A DNA stretch of 53,583 bases from Phaeoceros laevis (GCA_049999765.1 JBNGIQ010009458.1:480731-534313); one strand, 5' to 3'. Counted from the first letter of the stretch, positions 23,495-36,156 are shown. Translations and numbers: made by a program. The notes: generated by a model from the sequence alone, not told the origin.

Positions 23495-24107
23495 CAGGCC
23501 AATCGAGCATCTTCAGTTTGTCGTCCTCACGGAACACTGGACAATTTTTTTTGCTCCTAGTTTAGCAGCAATATTTGCTGTATTCGACGCAGCGACGTGC
23601 TGAATGACATTGGACGAATAGTGTACCGTCATGGTGGGATAACATGTGGCTCAGATTATAGGGTCCAATGACTCCAATCCAATCATGGGTCCAATCCAAT
23701 CATGGTTTCTAATGCAGAGAGGTTCAATCCTTTCGGAAACAGACGTGGAGCATGATCTCCGCATAAACTCTTGCAGGAGTGCAGCTCTCACGCCTAGTGA
23801 ACGATATCACCTGGCATAGCTTTGAAGGAAAATAAGTTACAGCTTGAGATTTACCCATCAAGAACGTAAGAAAACCTGGGAGCGCTAGTAAAAATTGCAA
23901 ATAAGCATTCAACGTCAAACTACGACTACGAACTACAGCTATATTTCGACATATGAAACCTGACTCCCAAGGCTTCACATTTTTTTCTTTTTTGCCCTTG
24001 CCTTAGGTGCTTCTGTTGTTTTGCGCTGCGTTCCATGTCCCAGTCCACTCCTGATGTCCCATCAAAGTTAAGTACAAAAAAAAAATTACAGGCATCATAT
24101 GTTGAGT

Positions 24108-24533
24108 TCAATATAAATTTATAAGCAAATTCTCACCTTTACTTTTACGTGGATGAGGAGGCGTCGGGGGCGCTAACACAGTGCCGTGGGTGCTTGTGAT
24201 GACCTTGAGATCCATGTTCTTCAAAAAGTCATCTTCTATTAAAGCAGCTGGGTAGATATGCATGTCATTTACGGAGATGAAGTCCGTTAGAATTTCAACA
24301 ATGTCTTTTGCTAAAAACTTAGCTAAATCAATTTCAGTTTTGCGACCCATTTTCAGAGTGGCAAGAGTGATTAAGAGAGGAGCGTAATTTTTTTGTGATG
24401 AGTGGTCACAAACAACCACATTCATATTTATAGTGCTGTTATTTTGGAGAGCGTTTTTATCACCAAGGGCCAAGGAGTTGAAAGCTGCAAGCTTGCACTT
24501 CATGTTGTCCAAGGCCAAAGGAGGAACACTCAT
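24108..24533 (-). CDS. Uncharacterised 141-aa open frame
   Basis: I do not recognise this protein. It starts 'MSVPPLALDNMKC', carries an amphipathic stretch 'TEIDLAKFLAKDIVEILTDF' and ends in a Pro/Lys-rich tail 'APPTPPHPRKSKGE'. The composition is protein-like, in contrast to the random-looking frames around it. The region is AT-rich and lacks neighbouring exons that I can identify, so it could be a small gene, a piece of an old mobile element or chance. Confidence 0.25.
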   Translation of the reverse strand: MSVPPLALDNMKCKLAAFNSLALGDKNALQNNSTINMNVVVCDHSSQKNYAPLLITLATLKMGRKTEIDLAKFLAKDIVEILTDFISVNDMHIYPAALIEDDFLKNMDLKVITSTHGTVLAPPTPPHPRKSKGENLLINLY

Positions 24534-25335
24534 CGTATTGGTTTTGATGGCAAAAGTGATCGATCGGCTTCATTGCTTTGATTTTTTTGTTGCATGAAGA
24601 TATGTCATGCATGTTCAATTATCTTATAAGACGAGCTCTTTCAAGATTATATCTCATTATTTGTTCACTTACTTTGACACCTGGACTGACCTCGCTCTCC
24701 AAATTTTATAAAGACATCGTTTTTTTTTTCTACATGTGTGTGTCAATGTGCTTCGCAGAATAAGTAAACTAACAATGACATAAATCTTATACCGTTACAT
24801 AGAGGTGAACTCTATCCAACTGTGTATGTTGTAGGAGAGACCCTGCTAGTATAGCAACTTTGCATATATTTTTGGCATTGTCTGGGTTTGAATGATCAAA
24901 CTTGAATTTGCCCATTCTATGCAAATTGCTTGGTTTCTGCAATGCTGTTTATTCTGCAATGCATGTTCTGTATCTTCTTCAAGAATGAGGCGGTGTGAGG
25001 CTAGATGACTCCAATTTTTTTTCCTCTCATCCGACAAAAGGCGAAGGTACAAAGGCAATACACTCCACGTTAGGCCATCTAATTCAGGGTTTGCACGACG
25101 TGGGTTGGATGTTGAGCGGTCTTTTACGAAAGTATAAGTTTGACTTGCATTGTACTAAATGATATTTCTATCACAACGTGTGGCCTAATTGGACCTACAA
25201 GCATGTACTAAAGTCTTCTTCTTCTTCCCTTAAACCAAATGAATAGTAGTAGTAGTAGTAAGGTGTCGCATTATACCGACTCCACAAGGGGATCGAGCAC
25301 GCTGCCATGTCTGTGACATGTCAAGTAGCAAGCTA

Positions 25336-25394
25336 CTCGACATGCCAACTATGACGGTTAAGCGTCTCGACATGCCAACTATGAGCATTCGTGC
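25336..25394. repeat. 19-bp direct repeat, 40-bp period
   Basis: ctcgacatgccaactatga occurs at 25336-25354 and 25376-25394, 40 bp apart. A trinucleotide run (agtagtagtagtagta) lies about 90 bp upstream. Confidence 0.9.
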
Positions 25395-25830
25395 TTCTCG
25401 AGAGCGTGTGAATAGCACAAACCTTAAATGCTTGTGAGTTCATCCAAGGCTCCGCGCAATGGCAAAACTCAGTCTAAAACTTTATTTACAGTCTAAGACT
25501 TTAAATCAGTCAATCAGTCTACATACATAACTCTTGCAACGCGGCAGCGGTCCAGTGAAAACGTCAAATTGCGTACCGGCGTAATGAAAGTGATGATAAA
25601 TGACATGTCCTGCTACTGCCCAACTTAGCAGCTTTAGCTCTTCGACACCATGCATGTGCTTTCATCAGAAAGTCGTGGCTGTCTTTCAAGAGGTGTGCGG
25701 TGCGATGCATGCTTGGAAGCCACCTCTTCCGGCAATGCCAGCGACGGCCAGTGCCGACCGTCCCTGATGCTGTGGTCGGTCGATTGGATGGTGTGTCATG
25801 TCTACAAAAGACCAGGCCACTGGATCCAGC

Positions 25831-28800
25831 ATGGCCGAGGAGGGGGGCACTGTAGGCTACTTAATGTCCGACCTTTCCCAAGTCACTCCAGCAGCCTTTG
25901 TTCTCAATTTGAGGCAGGCATATGTCGACGGTAAGAATAGGACAGCTGTATGACGCAGATTTGACGCTTAGCTTGCATTTTCGTATTTGCCAACAATCAT
26001 CTGTTGGAGAAAATTCTGTCAGCATGTAGCCATATGTTGAAGGAGATAGGAAATAATTTGGAACCTGGTCTGACGAGTGCATGCATGGTGTTGTGCGATT
26101 GGATGGTCTAGGAAAAGGTAAAGCCGGGACCAAATTTCAAGTGCTTCGGCAACATGTGACAACGTCTCTACCAACAGCCCCACCTCCTGGCCCAGCGACT
26201 TTCGTGGTCCAATGCATTGAAGTGCTGCTGGCTATGGACCCACCCTACAATGAGGGGCTATCCCACTTGCTGACTTCAGCCTACAGGCATTTGGCTGCAG
26301 AAGCAAAGCCTGAAGCAGACACTGCCCTTGGCCGAAAACTGGCTGCAGAGCTGGTTACCAACGCAGTAATCAGTAATGCTGTAATTGAATCTAGAGTCCT
26401 TGTCAGGATCATAGTTGTGTTTCAAGTTCACCTGCTGGATATCGGACAGATTCTGGTCAAGGAGGAATGTGATGATAAACGGAAGATAGCGGAAGCTAAG
26501 GCCACTGTAGAACCATTTATCTTGAACTTGGTGAAGGAGAAATTGTACACAAGTGCTGTATCGCTTCTCAAGCAGTTCGACCTTCAAGATTGTACGCCGC
26601 AAGAGTTTCTTGTGACCATGGTCAACGCTGGTCAGGCTGAGTTAGCAGGACAGTGGGCAGCACACTTGGGAAAGGAAATGTTGTCTTTCTTGGTACGGCA
26701 GTCTACAGATATGGGTTACTACAAGGTTGCGTACAAGTTGGTGGAACGTTACCAGTTGGGCAAAGAATTTCCTGATGCATATCAGCTATATAGGCGGAGG
26801 TATTCTCTAAGGCCTCTGCGCTGTAGAACGCACAAAGCCTTGTTTAGGGCGACCAGAATGTGCAGCAGTAGATGAAGTTTGCTGTACATGCTCGAAGGGG
26901 CCTCGATTGCATCTCGGTTGTCTATTTGCATCTTAGCCTCAACGTATGGTTGTGTTTGTCCAGTACCATCCGAAAACTTGTTGGCAAGGGACTGTGGGAT
27001 GTAGCAGAGGCGATAGCAACCGAAGCTCATCTCCAAGAGTACTTGGTACGTTCATAGGTTCGAGTGACTGAAAGGTTCTATCTACCTGTTCCTGAGGTTA
27101 CAGGTTTGGCGGTTACTGTAGGTAAACTTGGCTACAGAGGAGGGCCACACAAGTGAAGTTGCTGGTCTCTGTCAGCGTTTTCGGTTGGAGCATGTGGCTG
27201 CTGAAGCTGGTGGGCCCCAAGTACTCAATGATGCCGAAGCATTGTATCACCATGTTGCATCCATGCATTCTTTACTCTTTGGTGCTTTTGTTCATATTTC
27301 CCTGGGATGGGAGACAGTTTCAAGCGAACAAGCTATTATGCCACAAATTCTTCCTTCATGTTTTCTGAATCGTGTTATTGGTTCTGTCTATGCGCAGCTT
27401 TGACAGAAGATGATAGATATCTTCAGTTATCTAGCATTGTCGGCCTAGAGAATATCTTTTTCGTGGATACCGTTGAAGGCCTCGCTTCAGCTGCGGAACA
27501 TTTCAGGGGTGTTACTGTCGTTGGCATGGACTGTGAGTGGAAAGCTAATCGGGAGAAAGGGAGAACAGAAAACAAGGTGCGTGGTGTACGACGTTTTGCA
27601 TATACCACACTTGCACCTGAAAGTCAGCATGACGTTTATTGTGTTCAACGTGTTGAACATTGAAGGTTCTCGTGTTCAACGTGCTGAAAACTGGTATCTG
27701 ATTGGTATTGGGTTTGCCTCCAGGTATCAATATTACAGTTGGCAACTCCAGAGAAAGTGTTTGTCTTTGATTTAATCAGATTATGTGGGGATGAACCAGT
27801 AGCCTTGGATCATTGTATCAAGCAGGTTTTCCATTCCCCAAATGTTTTGAAGCTAGGTATGTGAAGCGACAACCAATTTTGCGGTTTTGCCGTGCGGATG
27901 CATGCTGAACCGAGTTATATCTGTTGATTGTGTTGAGCTCTGAGACAAACCTGCAGGGTATGCTGTGAGCAATGACCTGAAAAGACTTCTGCAATCATAC
28001 CAAAACTTAAGTTGCTTTGTTCGATGTGAGTCTGTTCTTGATCTCCAGACGTATGCTGGAGCCAAAAGAGGGGGCCTCTCTGGACTTGCTAAGGTATCTC
28101 GAGTGTTTAAGTCTCTTCATAAACTTATCGTGTTTGGTGTCTCTTTTCTGGAAAATTAGTGAAGTTTGGTGAAATCACATGTTTGCTAAGTGTATTATTT
28201 ACTTTTGCTTGATAGTTTCTAATTATGCTGAATGGTTCTTGGGTGGCTCTCTTAGTTGGCACTAGGTAGCTCCCTGGATAAGTGCTCACGAATGACTGAC
28301 TGGGAGCAAAGACCACTGACTGTTGAGCAGGTCCAAAATTTTAAAAATTATCTGAGTATTTTGACCATTTTATTACGTATCTCAAGTCTCATTTGCGCAT
28401 GGTGTATGCAGCTGCACTATGCTGCGCTCGACGCTGCAGTGCTTCTCTCCATATTTGGGTACCTGTCAGCCACTCCACCTGGTATTGCACCAAACATGAA
28501 TGAAGCCAAGGACTGGAAATCCATGCTGGTTAGTCGCGAACGAATTTGCAGCCTTTCAATTTCATTTGTGTAGAAGGATGTGACAAACGCTGAGCAGCAT
28601 CATTGCTCTCCTCAGATCTCGTTCCGATCAACACTGAAGAAGAGTTCAAACGTGGAATATTGTGCTGAAAATAGTCTTCATATGTTGATCACCAATATGG
28701 GAAGCTCTCAAGACAATTATCCAAGCTGTGAAGGAAATGCTGATGCCGATGACACAATGACCAGGTTCGTATCTGGTGAACAATCATCAGGTTCTGAAGA

Positions 28801-29305
28801 ACCTGCAGGACCTCAAGTCCTACGTGGTTCTAGTAGTTGGAGACTACCAAAACAGCAACATATAAGCACGCTACATTCGGACCAGGACCAGCGTAGCCGT
28901 GATCTGGGGGACAGTGGGGACAGTCCACCAACCACAGTGTTCACTGACGGTGGTAATGAAGGTGAAAGCTGCACAGAAAGCGGTCAGAGTATCGTGGACT
29001 GCACAACTAACAAGTGGGGAGCTGGAAGAAGTGCATCATCTGCAACCGAGTCAGATGTGGTTTCAGCCGTGGGCAGCAACAATGTGTTGACATCAGAGAT
29101 TGCTTCCTTGGTCCACAGCCGTCCGGAATCCATTTTGACATCTTTCGAGGATGTTGTAAGTGCCCATCACGTTGCCAAATGAACTGGCGAATGCTGTGAA
29201 TGACAAGTTGCATGTGAGGTTGATGGTTGATATCAGTGGCAGTCTACTGAAGTACAAGCCAAGTACTGTGATGGACAAGAAGAAGTACCTAACAGTGATA
29301 CTTAA
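25831..29305 (+). CDS. 3'-5' exonuclease (Mut-7-like, DEDDy RNase D family)
   Basis: This is a plant relative of EXD3/Mut-7 (similar to At1g56310), predicted to trim RNA 3' ends. Start ATG 25831 ('MAEEGGTVGYLMSDLSQVTP'). The first exon, 25831-25930, joins 26112-26799, then 26964-27045 and an exon from 27122. The N-terminal half is helical, with 'FVVQCIEVLLAMDPPYNEGL' and 'LVERYQLGKEFPDAYQLYRR'. The exonuclease domain follows: Exo I 'VVGMDCEWKA' (catalytic Asp and Glu), 'VSILQLATPEKVFVFDLIRL', Exo II 'GYAVSNDLKRLLQSY' (Asp), 'DWEQRPLTVEQ', and Exo III 'LHYAALDAAVLLSIF' (Tyr and Asp). All four acidic residues are present. A roughly 200-aa Ser/Asp-rich tail (about 28580-29150) is longer than in Arabidopsis. 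With an intron from about 29156, the frame ends at TAA 29303-29305. The alternative is splicing on into the dsRBD exons downstream. Confidence 0.85.
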
Positions 29306-29481
29306 CCACCTGAGTTTAGTAATTTGAGTTCATCTGCTGTTCCCCAAAGCACGGGGGAACAACATAGAAATACTTAAGGTCCAATTGACATTCAAAACCC
29401 GATTCCTTCTCTAGCGCCACTTGGCTGTCATCTTAGCACTTTTAGTATAGGTCACCGACAGGCACGTTTGTGTCTTCAGTC

Positions 29482-31200
29482 ATGCCATCAGGCTATTCAA
29501 GCTTCTCAGTAGGAAGCTCGTATTTGAATGCTACCACGTTTGGAAAGAGTATTGCTCTTGATGGAACTTCTAAATGCCACAGTTTGCTGGGAACGGTAGG
29601 TCAGGGCTTGTGCCAGGAAGGATACCTCTGGAGGCAGGCATGTCCCGTTATACAGTTGTCTGAAACGTGCATGGTGCTTGTGGCCTCCCAGCATGGTGAG
29701 CTTGGACACTGTAACTGCAGGCAACTGGGGGGATAACAAAGTGCTGCAGATGGTGGGGTTGTTGAAGAGGAAGCACTGAGTCTTAAAATGGTTCTCTGCT
29801 TGGTTTGGTCTGTTGAGCACGAAAGGTGTTAACCAGTAGACTCGTGCAATCTTATTATCTTGACCAGCCTACACCAGGGCTCTTGAGGAATGAGCTAGAG
29901 GAGCGTGCCCATGCTGCTGGGCTTCCTTCACCGCACTGCCAAGCAATTTCCTGGGGACGGAGGCCCTTCCGACTCTTTTGCTGCGTTGTATCTGTGGGAG
30001 ATGTATACATTTTCGGAGGTGTTGCAGATAGGAAAAAGGATGCAGAGTTCATGGCAATACAAGTGGCTCTTTCATACCTCGCCTCTGGTGAGCAAAGTCA
30101 GTGATGGTATCTGCTGAGTTCTGCTGTAGAGCAAGTTTGTGTGGGAATAGCTTTGATGGAAAGCTGCTCATTGTTCTCGTTTTGGCAGATAGGCAAAATT
30201 TGCAGCCACTGTCACTCTCTGGAAGCCCCACTTTTAAGTTGTCTGGTGGATTTGGCATTGCAAATACTCAGGTGTCGATGCGTGAGGTAGCAGAAAGTCT
30301 CAGATACTGCCAGCATCTGCAGACAGGTCTTCAGTAGCAACCAGCTTCTACTCACTGCATCCCATTGCTCTTTGGATGATCACGTTGACCAAGTGCCTCT
30401 TGGTTATGCAGTAAAATCTCAGCTCAACAGTTTTTCTGCTTTTAATCAGGCTTGTCTTCACCAACAGGTTTGGATGAGGTAGGGAATGACTCTCCGGTGT
30501 AAGCTAATAAGCAGGCTCTAACTCATACAAGCAACCACTAAGTGCGGTATTCAGAATATGTCCGCACTGGGTGCACTGAAGAAAGTGTTTCTGTTAAAGC
30601 GTTATAGGAGACTGGCACTGCTTCTTTGCAGAGATGTGACTGTGAAGGGGAAGGAAACTCTTCGCCGAACGTCAATGGCTTCGGTTGCACTTGGGTCTTC
30701 TCAGCCTGTCAAGATCTCAAGCAAAAGGGACTTTCAAACTGGTAAGTCCTCATCCGGCTGGTGTTTGCCTTCAAACTTATGCGAATGGTTTTATCAGATG
30801 ACTTCGTTACCAAAAGTAGTTATCCAAATCACCAAGATAGTGTCGCTACTGACTGGGAACGCGTTGTAGTAGGACCAAGCTCTGTAAGTGTTGATTCTGT
30901 CTGCTGAGCGCTTGTGCAGATGCATCATTTCTATGGTGGGTTCAGCAATGGGGGAAAAGTGTGGTATCAGCAAAGAGAGCAGCCGAAACAAGGCAAAAGA
31001 GTTTGCAGCGAAAGAGCTTGGTGGTGAGTTTCGCACAAGCATCAGCTGACATGAGAAGCAGCCTTGTCGTCAAAGGGAACCATTTTGTTCTGAAGAGACA
31101 TATCGCCGGAAATTTCAGAAAGGCAGGTGAGAGAAGACGGCAGCTGCAAATCATGAAGCTGCAAAGGGTCGAGCCACGTAGGTAATCTAAGGCTGTTTCT
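29482..31200 (+). CDS. DRB-like dsRNA-binding protein or 3' part of the exonuclease gene; model incomplete
   Basis: The exon at about 29826-30090 codes for a plant DRB-type double-stranded-RNA-binding domain. It shows 'LLRNELEERAHAAGLPSP' (helix 1 and the RNA-contact loop), a beta part with 'FRLFCCVVSVGDVYIFGG' and the last helix 'RKKDAEFMAIQVALSYL'. This is the layout of DRB/HYL1 family domains. A second possible domain end, 'SKESSRNKAKEFAAKELGG', lies at about 30970-31023. Between them are exon-like pieces with good splice sites (for example before 30786 and after 30880), but phases do not join cleanly. ATG 29482 is a candidate start only. In this family dsRBDs bind small-RNA precursors or partner proteins. 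Standing right after an exonuclease gene on the same strand, it may be part of that gene. Confidence 0.55.
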
Positions 31201-34165
31201 CTCGCAGGTATGGTGGCGGATGTCACATTGATGGCTGTTCCGCCCAATCTATGGCCTTTCTAGTTCCGTGGGGAAAGGAGGACGAGGTTGTGCAAAGCTG
31301 CTGGTGTCGACTATGCATGCCAGAACACGAAGCCGAGCGCTAGGGAGACTTGAACATATCCAAGGGTAAGACCACCTCATGCTCGTAGATGTAATGGTGG
31401 TACCTCAATGTCACTGACAGCTAACTGCGCCATGGTAGGTATTGGCAGGTTTGGCTCAAGCGCCAACCACACACGCAGGGAATGCAGATGCAGGCAGGCA
31501 GCAAAACTAGGCTAGCCGCAAGGTGTCCATAGTTTGTAAGAAGGGGAAGTCCCGACTCGCAATCTGCGAGTTTGACCTTTAAGATGCCTGCCTGAGTCTC
31601 CCCTCAATGTAGCATTTGGGGGAGATACTGATCCTACAGACATCCCTCGGTTCCAAGTCGGTGTCGTGTATGTGTATAGCCCTGCCTCATCAGTACCCGT
31701 GGTCGTTTGCGTGCCTGGCGGCACCGACCTCACAGGCATACAGGCAGGCAAACCTGTTTCATGCTGTTCAATGACATTTTCTACATCCAGTCACAGCCAA
31801 GCAGGTTCCAATGCAAGAAAGCAGGCACCGTTATCTTGGCCACCGACTCCGCTGATGCAATGATGATCGAAGAGTGGGCAGGGCTGACCACTTAGGCAAC
31901 GTGAATCGGGCTACAGACAGCCACGTCATAAATGAAGCAGAACGGCCCCACGTGAACAGGGATCAATCCAACGAGCGCTGCCCACGGCGGATGCTGTAGC
32001 CTGCAACAGTGCCACTCTCTTCCGCTTCTTGTACCAGGCGAGTTCGAGCAAGCAAGCTCGGAAGGTGTCTGGAAGCCGCGGTGGTCCTGCTGCTGCACAG
32101 TGTGGCTGGNNNNNNNNNNNNNNNNNNNNNNNNNNNNNNNNNNNNNNNNNNNNNNNNNNNNNNNNNNNNNNNNNNNNNNNNNNNNNNNNNNNNNNNNNNN
32201 NNNNNNNNNCCGCCCTGTTGTCCCTGCTGTCCCTCCTCCTGCCTTTTTGCTTGCTTGAAAGAATTCCTTGCTTTACGGTGTCCTTCCTGTCAACGCCATG
32301 TCCTGCGAAGTTGACGAGGCTGTGGCTCATTGGGGACGTACCAAGCATGTTGTCACAGCCCTAGCAAAGCCATGCTCCTCTCCCCTCCGCCACGACCATG
32401 AGTCGCATCTTCCATTCCTTTACCTCCCCGCACATCACCAGTGCATGCATCATCCGCCCCGCCGCTTCGCCTTCCCTGCCATTAGCTTCCCCTGCAGTCC
32501 CCGTTCATCCGATTCCATCCACTCCTTGCATGTGCTCTCAAAGACGGTGCCGCCTTGCCTTGTGCCATACTGCATCGATGGCCTGCCCTGCTACGTCTAT
32601 ATGTCTGCCGCCTGCCTGCCTACCTGCCTGCTTCGCAAACGCCATTCCTCTCCTCTCTTCTCTCTCTCCTCTTCTGCCTGCACTAGTGCAGTCCCTAGTC
32701 CATTATCCATGCATAGACAGATACATCCATGAACCTGCCGGCCGTGAATCTCTCCTGAATCCGTGAGATTCCGGACCGCGACGGGGCCCAGCTGATAAGC
32801 CATAGCACAGCGGTACCGGTACCCTGCCCCGCTCCCTGCACGCATTTTCACAAACTTTGCAAACAAACAAAGCAGTGCATTTTCCGATGCCGTGTTGGTG
32901 GACACTCCATGCCAAACCGGGAACAGCAGCGCAGCCAGCTGAAAGGTGACAGACAGCCAGCAATCAAGCAATCAAGCAAGCATCCAAGCCAGGAAAGAGG
33001 CAGTGCGTTGCAGGCTGTGAGTGAAGAAAGACTAATAACACACTCCATCCAGACTGTCGTACGCTTGCTTGCTGCCCTGCCCTTGGGCGGCTGCAGAGCA
33101 GGCCATGGCAGGGCAGGGCAGGGCATCGCGCCCTCGAGGCGTGCGAGGGGCATGGACGTATTGTCGGGCGGGCATAGCCAGGATGCTGACAGCCTGCTGG
33201 ATGCCTGGCCAAGGAAAGCTCAACACGCTACTTCGTTTGACCTATACCTACTGTAGACATAGACAGGGAGTAGGTTTTTCTATTAGAGGGCCTCCGGGGG
33301 AGGGATAGTGAGATTTTTCCCGATTCCTATCCCCGAGGAAGAGCCCCGCGGTTGACCCTTCAAACAACCGGAGATCCCATGTGACTGGCCAGTGACTGGA
33401 CCAGTCGCTGGAGGCTTCTAGGTCACAGTAACCAGTAGTGTAACTGGTTACTGATGAAATGCTTCCCATTTGGGCATTCAATAGTGCGCCGGGCATTGCA
33501 TATATTTCGCCCTCCCTCCACCTTTCTTTCCCCTTTGCTGCCATTTGGATGGACGTCCCTTTCGTTCGGCTGTAAGCGCAACCTCCTCTCCTTCGCCGCA
33601 GCTGGGAGGCTGGGCCCGCTGAGCCTTCGCGGAGGCTCGTCACTCGGGCGCGTGCGGGCTTGAGCAGGCACGCAGCAGCATGTTTTTTAGGCGCCGGTGA
33701 TGTCTGTTTCTTAGGTGTTGAATTTGGATGGAAGGAGTGTGTTTTGTGCTGAGATGTGCGGTTGTGAGGATCGGATTCGCGGTGCGGTTCCGGAGATGAA
33801 TTGGCGCCGTCGGTGTTACTAAAGCTGGATCTTGGCCCCGAGGAAGGAAGGCAGGCAGGCTGGCTGGCTAGCGGCACCGGTGTGTTTTGAATCTTGCAAG
33901 TTTGCGCTTTTGGTCGTGGCGGGCAGGGAGGAGGGATTGTGTGTGCTGCTTGCATTATAGGTGATGAGGTAGAGCCTAGATGCGGTGGTAAATGCGAGGA
34001 GATTTTGGCGGAGGCGGGGAAGGATTGGAGGAGGATTGAGGTAAGTGGCGAGCTTGCACACCACGGGTTGCATGCTTGAAGGAATTGGATTGGTGAGCGG
34101 CTGTTTGTGTGTTTGTTTGTGGTTTCCACCACGGTCCCGCAGAGCACTGCAATGCTCTTGTGCCG
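31201..34165. other. Long intergenic region with an assembly gap
   Basis: About 3 kb without a recognised gene. It has a 100-N gap at 32110-32209, several GCAGGCAGGC/TGCCTGCC-like runs (for example around 31733, 32610 and 33850) and many long but meaningless open frames caused by its composition. The last few hundred bases are the presumed promoter of the F-box gene. Confidence 0.5.
32110..32209. other. Assembly gap (100 N)
   Basis: Exactly 100 N in non-coding DNA, the usual placeholder for unknown length. Confidence 0.99.
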
Positions 34166-35572
34166 ATGACGGGGAGGCAGCGTCCTTTTAAGCGGGCTCG
34201 CAGGAGCCATCAGCTGCCAGCGGCCATGGCGGAGCTGGAGTCGCAAATCCTGCCGGGTCTTCCCAACGATGTGGCGGAGCTGTGTCTGGCCAGGCTGCCC
34301 CGGGCCAGCTTGCACAAGCTGAGGGCGGTATCCCGGGCGTGGCGGAGCGCCATGGCTCAGCCGATTTTCCAGGAGCTGCGGGTGGAGCTCGGGGTCACGG
34401 AGGAGTGGCTGTATGTGGAGACCTGGAACCAGCGCACCCGGCGGGTGTCTTGGTACGCTTTGGATGCCTCGGCTGGGAAGTGGCTGGCGCTGCCTCCCAT
34501 CCCTAGGAAACGGGGGACGTCCCCGGAGGTCTTCGGCCGCGGCTCCGCCACCTTCCGGGGCCATCTGCTGGTGATGGGGGGGAAGGCTGGGGCCACGGGG
34601 CCGACGCTGCGAGACCTTTTCATCTACTCCCCCTTTGCCCACCGGTGGCGCAGGGCCAAGGGCATGATCCACACCCGCCACAGCCCCCTGGTCACGGTGC
34701 TGAAGGGCAAGGTTTTCGTGCTGGGAGGCTTCGACTGCTGCGACAATCCGCTCCAGGCTGCCGAGTGCTATGACCTGGATCAGGACCTCTGGAGCAGCGC
34801 GCCCAGCCACGATCCGCCTCAGCTCGCTTCCCCCAACCCTGGCTACCGTGTTGGATGGCAGCCTAACTGGCTAGCTGTCAGCCTTGCCGGGGACAAATTC
34901 TATTGCTCCTACCTTGTCGACTCCCGCGCCGTGGTCAAGCTCTACGACCCTGGCGATGGCGCCTGGCACCCTCGGTCCAGCAAGATGAAGGCCCTTCTCA
35001 GGTAGGAGTTTGCTCAAGGTTGTCGGATTGCGGTCTCATCTCCAAATGTGTGGCTTGGTTTGGGCTCTTCTGAATTGATGGTTGGATAGACAAGGAGGAG
35101 TGGTGCGCAATTTGCGGCCTTCTCTTTCTGCGGGTTGCTGAAATGCAGCTCTAGCTAGCAGGTCTGAGATTCGAGTGGTGACACATTTTTTCAGCCTGCG
35201 AATTGAGCCCTTGCCTTGTGCCGTCTTTTCAGGTATGGATTGAGCACTGTGATGATGGGAAAGCTGCATACGCTGGACTGGGCAGCAGGGAGAGTGCGGG
35301 TGGCGGATGAGCAGAGCACTGGATGGATCTACCTGCAAGGGCTTTCCATCAGAGAGGTGCCGTGGGTCCAAATATTGCTGGACAATCCGCGCATCGCAGG
35401 GCTTAACCGGAAGCTGTACGTGGTGAGGAGATTTCTGCAGATTCTTATTGTAAATCTGGATGCCGGGTCTCAGCCAGGGAAGCCAACCACTGGCTCGGTT
35501 TACCGCGATCTTCCGGGCGTGCTCGGCGCGGAGGAGGAGGAGGTGATCAGCTGCCAAGTGCTGGTGGCGTAA
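34166..35572 (+). CDS. F-box/kelch-repeat protein, 2 exons, 391 aa
   Basis: This is a predicted substrate receptor of an SCF (SKP1-CUL1-F-box) ubiquitin ligase. Exons 34166-35001 and 35233-35572 join in phase across an AG/G junction (1176 nt). The F-box lies at about residues 29-68: 'LPGLPNDVAELCLARLPRAS' followed by 'LHKLRAVSRAWRSAM'. Kelch-type blades follow, with 'WYALDASAGKWLALPPIP', 'LLVMGGKAG', 'FIYSPFAHRWRRAKGM', 'KVFVLGGFDC' and 'ECYDLDQDLWSS', the usual GG plus spaced Tyr/Trp pattern. The start ATG 34166 gives 'MTGRQRPFKRARRS', a basic stretch that could direct nuclear import. The substrate is unknown. First-exon GC is high, as in the GlnT-like gene, but the intron marks it as an ordinary plant gene. 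Confidence 0.88.
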
Positions 35573-36156
35573 GGTCGCATGAGATGTTCCCCGACCGCAA
35601 GTTTTCAGCTGACCCACATGCTGCTCTCTGAGACTCTGCCAGGGAGGGGCGTTTCTGGCGCCAGATTTCCCAAGGAGGTGAGAGGAATCATTGCACATGG
35701 CGTGCAGGTGCACTAGCCGGCGAATTGGCCATCTGCACACGGAAAGTAGCCCACTGGGTTACTTGTTTCGTGCAGTGCAAGGCAAAGGTGCCTGCAAACC
35801 AGTCCCGCAGCAGGTCAACTTTCTCTCGTTAAATTCTTCTTTTCTGTGGGAACTTTCACAAAAGTTCCACGAAGACAATTTGCTGAAGGCTAAAGCCTAA
35901 AGTGGGCGCTTGCCAATCATAAAAAGTTACAGAGCATTTGTAAGTTGTACAGCATGGCATCTGTTATCGGAGCCTCAACCGACTAGTAGTCGGTCTCATG
36001 GTTCGCGTCCGGCACGCCGCACGTGCTGTACGCGATAAGTATTGTAGGGAGCTTCCGACCCCGTGGACTTGCCTGTTAAATTAGTCGGGAACCAGTTTGT
36101 GATGTCACAAAGAAAGATTTCAGTATCATGTCCTAGGGCCATGGGCGGACGCAGCA

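Larger units (their letters stand above)
23495..25830. other. AT-rich intergenic region, no confident gene
   Basis: About 2.3 kb after VIRILIZER with lower GC. It contains a 17-bp tandem duplication at 23673-23705, one open frame of unknown status at 24108-24533 (minus), a short AGT repeat near 25245 and a 19-bp direct repeat at 25336 and 25376. No RNA gene or transposase domain was recognised. Confidence 0.5.

Noticed and set aside
33248-34810. 520-codon minus-strand open frame
   Set aside because: It runs antisense through the well-supported F-box exon and through intergenic DNA; Pro/Arg/Ser-rich composition and no known domain.
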